A stretch of DNA of 64,000 bases from Terriglobia bacterium (GCA_035712365.1 DASTAW010000054.1:1-64000), one strand, 5' to 3'; counted from the first letter of the stretch, positions 43,651 to 53,031 are shown. Notes: generated by a model not told the origin, from the sequence alone. Program-made: numbers and translations.

Positions 43651-44499
43651 CTACATCCCGCGGCGTCCATTCAGGGCAAGAGAGTGAATCGCGGCGGCCA
43701 CGCCGTCTTCGTCGTTGGACTGCGTGATGTGCCACCCATCGTCTGCGAGGCCGGGGCAGCAATTGCCCATGACCACCGGGCAGCCGGCCAGTTGAAGCAT
43801 CTCGAGGTCATTGTAGTTGTCGCCGATGGCCATCACTTCGCTTGCCTCGCAATCCATCTGTTCCAGCAGCCACTTGAGGCCGCTGGCCTTGGAGCAGCCC
43901 CGGTTCATAACATCCAGCAGGGAGATGTCCCGTTCGAAATACTTGGTCCAGGTCAAATGGACGTGCCGTCCGGCGTCAGAGGCGCGAAGCAGATGCTCCA
44001 GAGGTTCCAGAAACGCCGGTGCGCCGCCGAACATGATCTGTATGGGATCCTCGGGCAGCGCGGCGGAAAGGTCCATCACTTGCATCAGGTACTCGCGCGC
44101 CGTTTGCTGATACCAGCGAAGAGGACCGTCGGGGGACGCGTTCTGCTGCATCATCACCTGCCCGCGGCTGGGCTGGTCAAAAATTACCACGGCATAAGGC
44201 CGAAAGTCGAGGGCGGCTTCGAGCACCTGAACGGCAATCCTCTGGGGCAGGAAATTGTGGTGAAGCAGCTCGCCACCGAGCGACCGGACGACGGCGCCGT
44301 TGGAACTGACCAGAGTGACCGGGCAGGGAAGCGATTCGAGCTTCGGCCGGGCCGAGTGGTATCTGCGTCCTGTGATGATCACAATCCGGATGCCGCGCTC
44401 CGAGGCCTCGGCCAGGGCCTGGCGATTGGCCGGCGAAATTTCGGAATTGTTGTTCAGCAGGGTTCCATCAAGGTCAACTGCGATCAGGCGAATGGGCAT
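43651..44499 (-). CDS. Cof-type HAD-IIB sugar-phosphatase-like hydrolase
   Basis: A 282-aa cytoplasmic phosphatase. ATG 44499 gives the family start MPIRLIAVDLDGTLLNNNSEIS with the nucleophile and acid Asp residues in DLDGT. Motif II is VSSNGAV, motif III contains the lysine in CSKASGLKWLLEQM and motif IV is MAIGDNYNDLEML. The IIB-type cap lies between about 85 and 190. Family members dephosphorylate sugar phosphates or pyridoxal phosphate; the substrate is unknown here. A longer frame upstream overlaps the tRNA promoter region and is unlikely. It is divergent from the tRNA gene. Confidence 0.92.
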   Translation of the reverse strand: MPIRLIAVDLDGTLLNNNSEISPANRQALAEASERGIRIVIITGRRYHSARPKLESLPCPVTLVSSNGAVVRSLGGELLHHNFLPQRIAVQVLEAALDFRPYAVVIFDQPSRGQVMMQQNASPDGPLRWYQQTAREYLMQVMDLSAALPEDPIQIMFGGAPAFLEPLEHLLRASDAGRHVHLTWTKYFERDISLLDVMNRGCSKASGLKWLLEQMDCEASEVMAIGDNYNDLEMLQLAGCPVVMGNCCPGLADDGWHITQSNDEDGVAAAIHSLALNGRRGM

Positions 44500-44563
44500 C
44501 CTGCTTGAATTGTAGCATGATCGGCCCACTCGGACGCTGGCCGGCATTGGGCGTGTTCCCAAA

Positions 44564-44593
44564 TTGTCAGGCTGGAATCGAGCGTGCTATATT
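44564..44593 (+). promoter_or_regulatory. Promoter of tRNA-Ala
   Basis: TTGTCA (44564-44569), an 18-base spacer and TATATT (44588-44593) lie 20 bases ahead of the mature tRNA 5' end. This is a plausible sigma-70-type promoter. Confidence 0.65.
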
Positions 44594-44613
44594 AGCCAGG
44601 TTACAGCCAAAAT

Positions 44614-44689
44614 GGGCGCGTAGCTCAGTTGGGAGAGCGCGGCGTTCGCAACGCTGAGGTCGAGGGTTCGAATCCCTTCGCGTCCACCA
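44614..44689 (+). tRNA. tRNA-Ala (anticodon CGC)
   Basis: A 76-nt cloverleaf with encoded 3' CCA. The acceptor GGGCGCG pairs with CGCGTCC and includes G3-U70, the identity pair of alanine tRNAs. The D arm is GCTC-AGTTGGGA-GAGC, the anticodon arm CGGCG-TTCGCAA-CGCTG (CGC, reading GCG) and the T arm GAGGG-TTCGAAT-CCCTT. A G-U pair occurs in the anticodon stem. The structure is intact. Confidence 0.96.
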
Positions 44690-44795
44690 GCCCTTCATCC
44701 AGTAATTGGTTCAACCACCGCGACTACGCCCGTCGCAGCTCAAGTTCGAGCTGCCTTTTGCCGATAGGGACGCTGTCAGCCACGGAGGGCCCCTC

Positions 44796-45104
44796 ATGCG
44801 ATGTGCGAAGTGCGGCGAGGAAAACCCGGAGACGAACCAGTTCTGTTCACGCTGTCACCATCCTGTGCATTTCACCTGCCCGTCGTGCAAACGGGTCCAG
44901 GGCCATGGCGGGCAGTGCGACCAGTGCGGCCTGGATTTCGCGAAGTACGCAACAATGCTGATGTTCCAGGGGAAGGCGGCGGTGGAGCAGGAACGGCGGC
45001 GCAGGAATGGCCGGAGTGAGGTTCTGCGGCAGATCGTCCTTTTGCCGATTACTGGGGGGTGGTCGCTCCTCAAATACCTGAGGCAATCGAAGGATGCCGG
45101 CTGA
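44796..45104 (+). CDS. Double zinc-ribbon protein
   Basis: A 102-aa protein. GGAGGG precedes ATG 44796. Four Cys pairs form two zinc ribbons: CAKC ... CSRC and CPSC ... CDQC (residues about 3-52). A charged helix (GKAAVEQERRRRNGRSEVLRQ) and a short hydrophobic C-terminal region (IVLLPITGGWSLLKYL) follow. No known enzymatic domain is present. Zinc ribbons of this kind bind nucleic acids or proteins. It lies 107 bases after the tRNA gene and might be co-transcribed with it. Confidence 0.7.
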   Translation: MRCAKCGEENPETNQFCSRCHHPVHFTCPSCKRVQGHGGQCDQCGLDFAKYATMLMFQGKAAVEQERRRRNGRSEVLRQIVLLPITGGWSLLKYLRQSKDAG

Positions 45105-45194
45105 AGGAAAAGCCGATCTGCACAGATTTATTCCGGCCGAAAGACGATACAAATTTGCCGGCGTTCGGCCGAAGGAGCGAAGCCGAGTAATGTC

Positions 45195-46835
45195 TTATTT
45201 GCTTTCGGTGGCGGCCATGTACTTCTGGGCATTTTCCAGAAGCTGTTGCGCCTGCGGCAGGTGCGCGGCGGCGCTGTCCACCAGCGGATCGTTTTCCAGC
45301 TTGATCCGGTCGGCAACGTTCGTGCCGTAGATGTCCTCAATCAGCTTCTCCCGGATCTGCAGCTTAATAAAAGCCATGTTGGCCTGCAAATCGGCGTCCG
45401 AGACTGGAATCTGCTGGTCCGTCAGGAACTTCTTAAATTCTGCCATGTCTGCGTCCGACACCTGGAAGTTTTCCGGGATCGTTTTGTGAACTCCCAGATA
45501 TTTTTGAGCAAAGCTGAAGAACGCCCCGTTCTGCACCAGCGTGCGCTCAACATCGTTCAGCTTGTCGGGTTCCACCTTGACGTCCGGGGTGATTCCTCCG
45601 CCGCCGTAAACCTTTCGGCCGCCGTCGGTTACCTTCATGTCCGTATGGGGTTCTGGAGTAGTCCCGGGGTGGTAGTAATAATCGTACAGCGACACGGCGT
45701 CATAGTCCCGCTGGATCAGGCGGCCGCTCGGCGTGTAGTATCGGGCCGTGGTCAGCGCCAGGCCTGTCTCGTCGCTCAACGGGTAAACCGTCTGAACGAG
45801 GCCTTTGCCGAAGCTGGTCTCGCCCATTACCAGAGCGCGATCATGGTCCTGCAGGGCGCCCGTCACAATTTCAGCCGCGCTTGCCGTCATCCGGTTGATG
45901 AGGATAACAATGGGATACTGGTTGCCCCGGTCACCATGGGTTGCATAATACATCTTTTTGGGCGAAGACCGTCCGTAGTGATAGACGATCAACTGCCCCT
46001 TCTTCAGGAAATGGTCGGAAACTTCGACGGCCTCCTGCAGAAGCCCGCCCGGATTTCCGCGCAGGTCAAGCACCAGGCCTTCCATATGTTCAGAGTCCAG
46101 CTTTTTCAGCGCCTGAGAAAGTTCTGTATTGGTGGTTTCATTAAAGCGCGAAATGTGGATGTATCCCACCCGAGGTTTTACCATGAAGACATCATCCACG
46201 CTGGGCTGCGTAATCTCGCCCCGCGTAATCGTGAACTCGAGGGGCTTGGCGGCCCCTTCGCGCTGGACAGCGACGTGCACGACGGTGCCTCGCGGACCCT
46301 TCAGCAGCTTGGCCACCTTGTCGGTCTGACCCAAAAGCGAATCGTCAAGACCGGCGGCGGTTTTTCCGTTGACTTCCTGGATAACATCGCCGGGGCGGAG
46401 TCCGGCTTTGAACGCCGGCGAGCCGGGAATGGGTGCAACCACATAAGTTACCAACTTGCCCATCTTGCTCGGCCGTGACTGGATGCTCATGCCAACCCCG
46501 AAATATCTTCCTTCCTGGTCTTCGCGCAGCATGGCAAAGGCGCGCGGATCGAAAAAGTTGGAGTGGGGGTCCAGTGTCCGCAACATTCCGGGAATGGCTC
46601 CCAGAAAATTACTGTTTGTCGGGCCGTAAATGGCGTCATTAGGGTCCACGGGGCTGGCGTAATTTTCCTGGATTGTGTCGTAGACGCTCGTAAACTCCCG
46701 CAGGCTGGACTGAAAGGAGGAGTCGTTGTCGTTAGCCGTGGTGGCTTCAACTTGCGGGCCGTACAACCCACCGAGCATGGCGCACACGAACAGTGTAGCG
46801 AAGATAAACCATCCCGCACGTCGGCTTTGCTTCAT
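45195..46835 (-). CDS. S41 C-terminal processing protease (Ctp)
   Basis: A 546-aa periplasmic serine protease. The start at ATG 46835 follows AAAGGAG and opens on a signal/anchor helix (AGWFIFATLFVCAMLGGLYG). A PDZ domain covers about 120-200 (PGSPAFKAGLRPGDVIQEVNGK). The catalytic Ser is in MTASAAEIVTGALQDHDRA and the Lys in GETSFGKGLVQTV, the Ser-Lys dyad of the S41 family. The C-terminal 100 residues are helical. Such proteases trim or degrade envelope proteins. It is transcribed towards the zinc-ribbon gene, from which it is separated by 90 bases. Confidence 0.92.
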   Translation of the reverse strand: MKQSRRAGWFIFATLFVCAMLGGLYGPQVEATTANDNDSSFQSSLREFTSVYDTIQENYASPVDPNDAIYGPTNSNFLGAIPGMLRTLDPHSNFFDPRAFAMLREDQEGRYFGVGMSIQSRPSKMGKLVTYVVAPIPGSPAFKAGLRPGDVIQEVNGKTAAGLDDSLLGQTDKVAKLLKGPRGTVVHVAVQREGAAKPLEFTITRGEITQPSVDDVFMVKPRVGYIHISRFNETTNTELSQALKKLDSEHMEGLVLDLRGNPGGLLQEAVEVSDHFLKKGQLIVYHYGRSSPKKMYYATHGDRGNQYPIVILINRMTASAAEIVTGALQDHDRALVMGETSFGKGLVQTVYPLSDETGLALTTARYYTPSGRLIQRDYDAVSLYDYYYHPGTTPEPHTDMKVTDGGRKVYGGGGITPDVKVEPDKLNDVERTLVQNGAFFSFAQKYLGVHKTIPENFQVSDADMAEFKKFLTDQQIPVSDADLQANMAFIKLQIREKLIEDIYGTNVADRIKLENDPLVDSAAAHLPQAQQLLENAQKYMAATESK

Positions 46836-46866
46836 CCTATTGCAGCTCCTTTGCCCTGCTCTTGGA

Positions 46867-46875
46867 ATTATAGCA
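46867..46875 (-). promoter_or_regulatory. Extended -10 promoter of the S41 protease gene
   Basis: On the minus strand, TGCTATAAT (TG-N-TATAAT; 46875-46867) lies 31 bases upstream of the ATG at 46835. It is an extended -10 element that needs only a weak -35 (TTCAGG is 17 bases further upstream). Confidence 0.55.
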
Positions 46876-47144
46876 CGCCCTACCGATGGCCTGAAGTTCC
46901 CTAACAGGGTCAGTTTCGGGACCTGGCAGAACGCTTTCCTCCGGCCTTGCGGTACGTTTAAGTGAGGGTGGACCGAGGGCAAGAACGGCCTGACGGGCAG
47001 GCGGCGCCAAGGCATGCCAGTGTGCCGATCGCCTGTTTCCCGCGAGGGGGGCTGTCGTCATCTCCTGCTCCCCTTCCGACCCACACAGTTCACCTGCGCA
47101 GGCGGCAACGGTGTACCCTTCCCAACCGCAGTTGGAGGCGGTAT

Positions 47145-47174
47145 TTGACAGCCACGAGAGATTCCTAGTATTTT
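47145..47174 (+). promoter_or_regulatory. Candidate promoter of the MFS gene
   Basis: TTGACA (47145-47150) and TATTTT (47169-47174) with an 18-base spacer lie about 107 bases before the MFS start. The -35 is perfect; the -10 is weak. Confidence 0.4.
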
Positions 47175-47281
47175 GACCGCCCGGGTCTTTATCCGGCTAT
47201 AACCTGGAGTGGCAGAATCGCCAGGCTGCTGCTCGGAAGGGCTTTGCGGGACCTTCTCGTTTCGAGAAACCACCATCGCGA

Positions 47282-48541
47282 ATGTCGGCTCAGTCTTTAA
47301 CAGATCGTCGCAAACCTCAAGGCATGTTCTTCAGCGGCTCGCACTGGCATACCGTCCTGGCGTGCTTCCTGGGCTGGATGCTCGATGCCTTCGACTTCTT
47401 TGTCGTGGTGTTTATGGTCGGAACGCTGGCGGAGAGTTTCCGTGTGTCCAAGGCGGACATCATTCTGACTCTTACCGTTACGCTGGCCACCCGGCCTGCC
47501 GGGGCCTTCATATTCGGCATACTTGCGGACCGCTATGGCCGCCGATTGTCGCTGATGGCGAATGTTCTTTTTTATTCAGTGGTGGAAGTGCTATGCGGTT
47601 TCGCCCCTTCCTTCACCGTGTTTATTCTCCTGCGGGCCCTCTACGGACTTGGCATGGGTGGGGAATGGGGCATCGGCGCCTCGCTGGCTATGGAAAGCGT
47701 TCCGAGGCGCTGGCGCGGAATTCTCTCCGGGGTTCTTCAAAGCGGCTATCCGGTTGGATATCTGCTGGCGGCGGTAGCAGCGCGGTTCGTTTTACCGATT
47801 TGGGGTTGGCGGGCCATGTTTTTTCTGGGAGCAGCGCCCGCGCTGCTGGCCCTTTACATCCGGGCTGGCGTTCCGGAATCCAAGGCCTGGCTTACGCATC
47901 GCGAGCCAGACGTCCGGGCGATTTTTCGGACCGTGGGCCGGCACTGGAAAAGCTTTCTTTACCTCGTGCTGATGATGACCATGATGATGTTCCTTTCGCA
48001 CGGCACGCAGGACCTCTATCCTGATTTCCTCAAAACCGCCCATAACATCAAAGCGAGCACTGTCTCTGACCTGGCCGTTCTCTACAATATTGGGGCCATC
48101 GTCGGTTCCATCCTTTTTGGTTACCTTTCCGAGCGCGTCGGCCGCAGGCGCAGCATGCTGGGAGCTTTCGGCCTGGCGCTCGTCGTGGTGCCGTTCTGGG
48201 CGTTCGGCGGCTCGATAGGGGTTTTGGCGGCCGGAGCCTTCCTGATGCAGATGGGGGTGCAGGGCGCCTGGGGGATCATCCCAGCACATCTTAACGAGTT
48301 GTCTCCCGATTCGGTCAGGGGTCTCCTTCCGGGACTGTCGTACCACATGGGGATCCTGATCGCCGCACCGACCAATACGATCGAATACGCCCTGCGCGAT
48401 CATGTCGGCTATGCCTGGGCCATGGCTGGATTTGAAATAGCCGTCATTGTGATCGGCGGAATCGTCATCGCCTTTGGACGCGAGCAGAAGGGCAAAGACT
48501 TCCTGGCGCCAGCCAAGCCCGCAGTTGAGGAATCTGGATGA
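47282..48541 (+). CDS. MFS transporter of the carboxylate (SHS/AAHS-like) type
   Basis: A 419-aa protein with twelve expected membrane helices. LGWMLDAFDFFVVVFMVG carries the conserved Asp of helix 1 in sialate, hydroxybenzoate and lactate (SHS) symporters. GILADRYGRRLSLM is the MFS loop 2-3 signature and GYLSERVGRRRSML the corresponding loop 8-9 motif. GLGMGGEWGIGASLAMESVPRRWRG is typical of this subfamily. It probably imports a mono- or aromatic carboxylate with protons; lactate is plausible because lutAB lies 2.3 kb downstream. That link is inference. No ribosome site is strong, so a nearby start is possible. Confidence 0.85.
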   Translation: MSAQSLTDRRKPQGMFFSGSHWHTVLACFLGWMLDAFDFFVVVFMVGTLAESFRVSKADIILTLTVTLATRPAGAFIFGILADRYGRRLSLMANVLFYSVVEVLCGFAPSFTVFILLRALYGLGMGGEWGIGASLAMESVPRRWRGILSGVLQSGYPVGYLLAAVAARFVLPIWGWRAMFFLGAAPALLALYIRAGVPESKAWLTHREPDVRAIFRTVGRHWKSFLYLVLMMTMMMFLSHGTQDLYPDFLKTAHNIKASTVSDLAVLYNIGAIVGSILFGYLSERVGRRRSMLGAFGLALVVVPFWAFGGSIGVLAAGAFLMQMGVQGAWGIIPAHLNELSPDSVRGLLPGLSYHMGILIAAPTNTIEYALRDHVGYAWAMAGFEIAVIVIGGIVIAFGREQKGKDFLAPAKPAVEESG

Positions 48542-48598
48542 GCAGGGGATGAGAAACACGAGTCGCCGGGACCGCTGGTCTACGCATCGGCGGACGGC

Positions 48599-49837
48599 TC
48601 ACGCCCGCTCAAGCTCAAACAATGTGATTTCCGGTGGGGCATCGAAACGGATGGGCACGGCGATCGTCCCGATGCCGCGGTTGACGTAGAGTTGGCCGCC
48701 GGGCTTCTGGAAATGGCCTTTGACGTAGGGTGTCATCAGGCGCGCGATCGAAAGGTCAGGACTGAGGAAATCAAGAGAAATCTGGCCGCCGTGGGTGTGG
48801 CCTGACAGGCTCAGGTCAATTCCCAGTTCAGCGGCCCGATCAAAAGTGTTGGGATTGTGGCTCAGCAGGATGTTGACCTGACCGGGTTGCATGAGCCGGT
48901 CCACACCCTCCAGGTAGCGCCGCACGTGATGTTCGCCAAGATATCCTCTGCGCCGGCGGTTTTCATAATCCACGCCGATCAGGTTCAGGCTTTCCTTACC
49001 GACCTCAATGGGCGCGCTCTCATAACGCAGGATCCTGACGTGGTGCTCGGCAAAGAGCCTGGTGATTGACGCTTCCGTGTGCGTCATGATCTCGTGATTG
49101 CCAAGGCAACCATAAATGCCCAGAGGCGCCTTTAGGCCGGTCAGTGAATCGACGGCGGCTCCCTGCGTGTCCGGGTCCCAGGTAACGTAATCGCCGGTCA
49201 GCACGATCAGGTCAGGTTTCAGCGCGTTGGTCATATCAACCACACGGCGAATGTCCGAGGACGGCATGAAAGGCCCAATGTGTATGTCCGAAAGCTGTGC
49301 GATGCGGAAACCGTGGAATTCTCTCGGAAGCCGGGAGAGCTTTAAGCGAACAAATGATTTCTCAAACTTGACGCGGCCGAATAGAAATCCATAACCTGCG
49401 CCCGCCAGAGGCAACGCTCCGGCTGCAATCGCGGTGTTGGAAAGAAACTTTCGCCGTGCCAGTGAGAATGAAGGGTCGGGACCTGTCTCGAAATTGGACT
49501 TTGGCCTGAGCCCCTGAGCGCGGTCCCAGAGGAAGTTCGTCAGCACGAAGGGCAAGGCCAGGATGAATCCAGCCACCGATCCGAAAGCCCACCATTGTAC
49601 CGGGGCCTGCAGAAGCGCGATTTTCAGGGTGAGGCTGGTGGCGGCCACGGAGCGAGCCGATAGGAAGTTGTAGGCCAGCAGAAAGACATACACGCCCAGC
49701 CCGATTGCGCCAATCCAGCGCCGCAGGGTCTTGCCAGGGATGAGTTTTGCACCGAGCTTGCCGATCACGATGATCCAGAAAATCTGGCTGGCGAAGAAGA
49801 AGAAAACAAAGACCAGAAAAAACGCCTGTCGACCCAT
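48599..49837 (-). CDS. Membrane-anchored calcineurin-like metallophosphoesterase
   Basis: A 412-aa protein. ATG 49837 is preferred to a GTG 12 bases upstream. Four hydrophobic segments precede the enzyme domain: FFLVFVFFFFASQIFWIIVIG, the region near 38-57, then about 70-85 and 90-105. The phosphoesterase motifs are complete: QLSDIHIGPF, VLTGDYVTWDPD, GNHEI, LSHNPNTFD and LSGHTHGGQ, which bind two metals. YkuE/LpxG-type relatives act on nucleotide-lipid substrates, which might fit the membrane anchor, but no substrate is assigned. It is convergent with the MFS gene. Confidence 0.88.
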   Translation of the reverse strand: MGRQAFFLVFVFFFFASQIFWIIVIGKLGAKLIPGKTLRRWIGAIGLGVYVFLLAYNFLSARSVAATSLTLKIALLQAPVQWWAFGSVAGFILALPFVLTNFLWDRAQGLRPKSNFETGPDPSFSLARRKFLSNTAIAAGALPLAGAGYGFLFGRVKFEKSFVRLKLSRLPREFHGFRIAQLSDIHIGPFMPSSDIRRVVDMTNALKPDLIVLTGDYVTWDPDTQGAAVDSLTGLKAPLGIYGCLGNHEIMTHTEASITRLFAEHHVRILRYESAPIEVGKESLNLIGVDYENRRRRGYLGEHHVRRYLEGVDRLMQPGQVNILLSHNPNTFDRAAELGIDLSLSGHTHGGQISLDFLSPDLSIARLMTPYVKGHFQKPGGQLYVNRGIGTIAVPIRFDAPPEITLFELERA

Positions 49838-50069
49838 GGCACCCCGCACTCAAACTATCTTAAGGATGTTTGTTCCTGCGCCAAATTGTCAAGGGCCGAT
49901 GGTTCTACCCCATGCTGGCTGCTTGACTTCAATACAAAATTCTCGTACGGTTGAGCACTTCTGGTCAATTCGCTGAGTCAGTCGCCCGTTCAGTGCGCGC
50001 GGGCACGTTGCGGCGCCGGGCTTTGGAACGTTTTCAGCAGGGAGAGGCGCGCGATAGAATGGAGTAATC

Positions 50070-50828
50070 ATGAGAGCCAAAGACAAGGTCGCCATCGTAA
50101 CGGGCGGCGGCTCCGGCATCGGCCGCGCGACGGCGGAACTTCTCGCGGAAGAAGGTGCAAAGGTCCTCGTCGCCGACGTTGATCCCAAAGGCGGCAATGA
50201 AACGGTCAGCGCCATTCGCGAAAACGGAGATACCGGCCACTTCGTCCAGGCCGATATTTCCCAGGAACCGGATGCGAAGAAGATTTCAGACGAAGCCGTA
50301 AAGGTGTATGGCGGGATCGACATCCTGGTGAACAACGCCGCGACGTTTGTTCTGAAGGGTTTCGAAGCCTCCGTCGAAGACTGGCAGCATTCACTCGGCG
50401 TCAACGTCATCGGGACAGCGCTGGTCACAAAGTATGCCGTTGAGCATATGAAGAAGAAGGGTGGCGCCATCGTCATTCTCGGCTCGATCTCCAGCTTTCT
50501 GGCCCAGCCCGATTTCTTCGCTTACAGCGCCACAAAAGCCGCCGTGGTGCAGCTATGCCGCAACATGGCCATGGATCTGGGTCCGTATAAGATTCGCGTC
50601 AACGCCGTCTGTCCGGGCTCGATCATTACAGCGGCATCCTACCGGCACATGGAAAAGGTGGGCATGACGCTTGAAGAATTTGACGCCCAGGAAGGCGCCA
50701 AGACGTTTGTGGGCAGGGCCGGCAAGCCTCGCGAAGTGGCTGCCGCCATTCTGTTCCTGGCCTCAGACGAGGCAAGTTACATCACCGGCAGTCACCTGAT
50801 GGTGGATGGAGGCTATTCTGCGCAATAG
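50070..50828 (+). CDS. SDR-family NAD(P)-dependent oxidoreductase
   Basis: A 252-aa classical short-chain dehydrogenase. The Rossmann dinucleotide motif is TGGGSGIG (11-18), the NNA motif is VNNAATF and the catalytic Ser, Tyr and Lys are in ILGSISSF and YSATKAA. DVDPKGG after strand 2 suggests NAD preference by the Asp at the strand end (inference). NAVCPGSIITAA and the C-terminal ITGSHLMVDGGYSAQ are standard. It starts the block containing lutA and lutB, 20 bases upstream of lutA, so it may act in the same oxidation pathway. The substrate is unknown. Confidence 0.92.
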   Translation: MRAKDKVAIVTGGGSGIGRATAELLAEEGAKVLVADVDPKGGNETVSAIRENGDTGHFVQADISQEPDAKKISDEAVKVYGGIDILVNNAATFVLKGFEASVEDWQHSLGVNVIGTALVTKYAVEHMKKKGGAIVILGSISSFLAQPDFFAYSATKAAVVQLCRNMAMDLGPYKIRVNAVCPGSIITAASYRHMEKVGMTLEEFDAQEGAKTFVGRAGKPREVAAAILFLASDEASYITGSHLMVDGGYSAQ

Positions 50829-50848
50829 GCGCAGGATGATGGTTCCGG

Positions 50849-51586
50849 ATGGCAAATAATTCCCCCAAGGTTGCACTTTTTATCACCTGTCTGGGTGACC
50901 AGTTCTATCCGCAGGTTGGCGAGTCCGTTGTAAGAATTTTGCGGCGAGTTGGGGCCACAGTCACTTTCAACCCTCAGCAGACCTGCTGCGGGCAACCAGC
51001 CTTCAACACGGGCTACCGCGAGGAAGCGCGCGAGGTTGCCGCCCGCAATCTCGACCTTTTTGACGACGCCGATTACATTGTGGCGCCGTCAGGGTCGTGC
51101 TCCACGATGTTCCGGGTGTTTTATCCGGAACTGTTTGCCGAAAAACCCGAACTGCTGCAGAAGGTCGAAAGGCTGCGGCAACGCTTTTACGAGTTCTCGG
51201 AATTTCTGGTGAAAGTGATGAAGACGGAAGACCTGGGCGCCAGTTTCCCGCATCGGGTCGCCTACCATGATTCCTGCCACCTGCTGCGCGAGCTGGGGAT
51301 TGAGACAGAACCACGCAAGCTGATCAAGGCAGTTAAACGATTGGAACTCGTTGAACTGCAGGACAACAAGGTTTGCTGTGGCTTTGGCGGCACCTTCGCC
51401 GTAAAGTTTCCCGATGTGTCTGTAGCAATGGCGCGGGACAAGCTTCGCGCGGCTGCCGATGCCGGCGCGGAATTTCTGGTGGCGAACGATGCCGGCTGCC
51501 TGATGCATCTTGCGGGGTACATCCATCGGGAGAAACTGCCGGTCCAAACACTGCACCTGGCGGAGTTACTGGAAAAACACGAATGA
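50849..51586 (+). CDS. lutA: LutA-type CCG-domain (Fe-S) lactate oxidation protein
   Basis: A 245-aa protein with two cysteine-rich CCG domains: TCCGQPAFNTGYREEA (about 49-64) and KVCCGFGGTFAVKFPDV (about 174-190), with further cysteines in SGSCSTMF and HDSCHLLRELG. LutA proteins are glycolate-oxidase-like Fe-S subunits of the LutABC L-lactate dehydrogenase system. It lies between the SDR and lutB, and its TGA overlaps the lutB ATG (ATGA). Confidence 0.93.
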   Translation: MANNSPKVALFITCLGDQFYPQVGESVVRILRRVGATVTFNPQQTCCGQPAFNTGYREEAREVAARNLDLFDDADYIVAPSGSCSTMFRVFYPELFAEKPELLQKVERLRQRFYEFSEFLVKVMKTEDLGASFPHRVAYHDSCHLLRELGIETEPRKLIKAVKRLELVELQDNKVCCGFGGTFAVKFPDVSVAMARDKLRAAADAGAEFLVANDAGCLMHLAGYIHREKLPVQTLHLAELLEKHE

Positions 51587-53031
51587 GCGAAACGGGAGTT
51601 CACAGCTCGGCCATCCACGAACGGGCACAGAAGGCGATGGGTGACGCCCATCTTCAGGAGGCTTACCGTTCCTCTACGCTTCGGCTTTACTCGCATCGCA
51701 TGGGTGCGATTGGCCAGGTGCCGGGCTTTGAGCCGCTGCGCGAACGCGCCCGCGAGTTGAAGCGAGAGGTGATGAACCACCTGGACTATTACCTCGCGCA
51801 GTTTGCCGACAGCGTGGAACGAGAGGGAGGCAAGGTCCACTGGGCGCGCACCGCGGAAGATGCCTGCGCCATCGTCAAGGAGATTGTCCGGAACGCTGGC
51901 GCCAATGAAGTTGTCAAAGGCAAGAGCATGGTGGGCGAAGAGATTGAACTGAACCATGCCCTCGAGGCTGCCGGCATCGACGCCATTGAAACTGACCTGG
52001 GCGAAATGATAGTGCAGCTTTCCGGCGAGAGACCTGCGCACATCGTCGCCCCTGCCATCCATAAAACCCGCCACGACGTCTCGGACCTTTTTGTTGAAAA
52101 GCTCCACTCCACGCGGACCGAAGACCCGGAGCAACTTACCGCCATCGCGCGGAAAACCTTGCGGGAAATATTCGCCCGGGCCGAAGTGGGCATGAGCGGC
52201 GCCAATTTTGCCGTGGCGGAGACGGGCAGCGTCGTTACGATTGAAAACGAGGGCAACATCCGCCTCTGTACCACGGCTCCGCGGGTCCACGTGGCGCTGG
52301 TCGGCATTGAAAAGATCATTCCCCGGTTTTCGGACCTGGGCGTCTTTTTGCGGCTGCTGGGGCGTTCGGCCACCGGCCAGAAGCTGACTTCCTACACCTC
52401 CATACTCACCGGGCCGCGCCGCCCAGGTGAAGACGGTCCGGATGAGATGCACGTTGTCCTGATTGACAACGGCCGCACCGGAGCGCTGGCCGACGAGAAG
52501 ATGCGCGAGGCCCTTTACTGTATCCGCTGTGGCGCCTGCCTTAACACGTGCCCGGTTTATCGAAAAATCGGCGGGCACGCCTACGGATGGGTTTACAGCG
52601 GCCCCATCGGCGCTCTCATCACACCGCAGTTTGTCGGCCTCAACCAGGCCCGTGAACTGCCTTTTGCTTCTTCGCTGTGTGGGGCGTGCCGGGAAGTCTG
52701 CCCAGTCAAAATCAATATTCCGGACCTGCTGCTTCACCTGCGCGGCGAGGCCCAGGAACGGACTCCTGCGACACCCCATGCGGGGGAAGTTGTTTCAGAA
52801 CGAAAAGGCATGCGTCTGTGGGCCTGGGCGATGAAGCGCCCCTGGGTGTTCTCTCTGGGTGGCGCTGCGGTCCGGCTCGGAATTCGCTGGCTTCCCTCGT
52901 CCGGCGGACAGGGTTCGAAGTGGATTACGCGGCTCCCATTCTACCCCTTTTCAAACTGGACGAAGGGACGCGACTTCCCGGAGCCCGACCCCGTGCCTTT
53001 CCGCGAGCGATGGAAAAAGCTTTCCAGCTAG
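51583..53031 (+). CDS. lutB: LutB-type iron-sulfur lactate oxidation protein
   Basis: A 482-aa protein. ATG 51583 overlaps the lutA stop by four bases; a longer frame running back inside lutA is not real. The N-terminal LUD domain (about 60-300) includes EVVKGKSMVGEEIELNHALEAAG and AEVGMSGANFAVAETGS. Two 4Fe-4S clusters follow: CIRCGACLNTCPVY (about 309-322) and CGACREVCPVK (about 365-375). LutB usually transfers electrons from LutA during L-lactate oxidation to pyruvate. The LutC partner is not found downstream; a rhamnosidase gene comes next. Confidence 0.94.
   Translation: MSETGVHSSAIHERAQKAMGDAHLQEAYRSSTLRLYSHRMGAIGQVPGFEPLRERARELKREVMNHLDYYLAQFADSVEREGGKVHWARTAEDACAIVKEIVRNAGANEVVKGKSMVGEEIELNHALEAAGIDAIETDLGEMIVQLSGERPAHIVAPAIHKTRHDVSDLFVEKLHSTRTEDPEQLTAIARKTLREIFARAEVGMSGANFAVAETGSVVTIENEGNIRLCTTAPRVHVALVGIEKIIPRFSDLGVFLRLLGRSATGQKLTSYTSILTGPRRPGEDGPDEMHVVLIDNGRTGALADEKMREALYCIRCGACLNTCPVYRKIGGHAYGWVYSGPIGALITPQFVGLNQARELPFASSLCGACREVCPVKINIPDLLLHLRGEAQERTPATPHAGEVVSERKGMRLWAWAMKRPWVFSLGGAAVRLGIRWLPSSGGQGSKWITRLPFYPFSNWTKGRDFPEPDPVPFRERWKKLSS

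Noticed and set aside
45246-46478. 410-codon plus-strand frame opposite the S41 protease
   Set aside because: Antisense shadow; the protease strand has a signal peptide, PDZ domain and Ser-Lys dyad.
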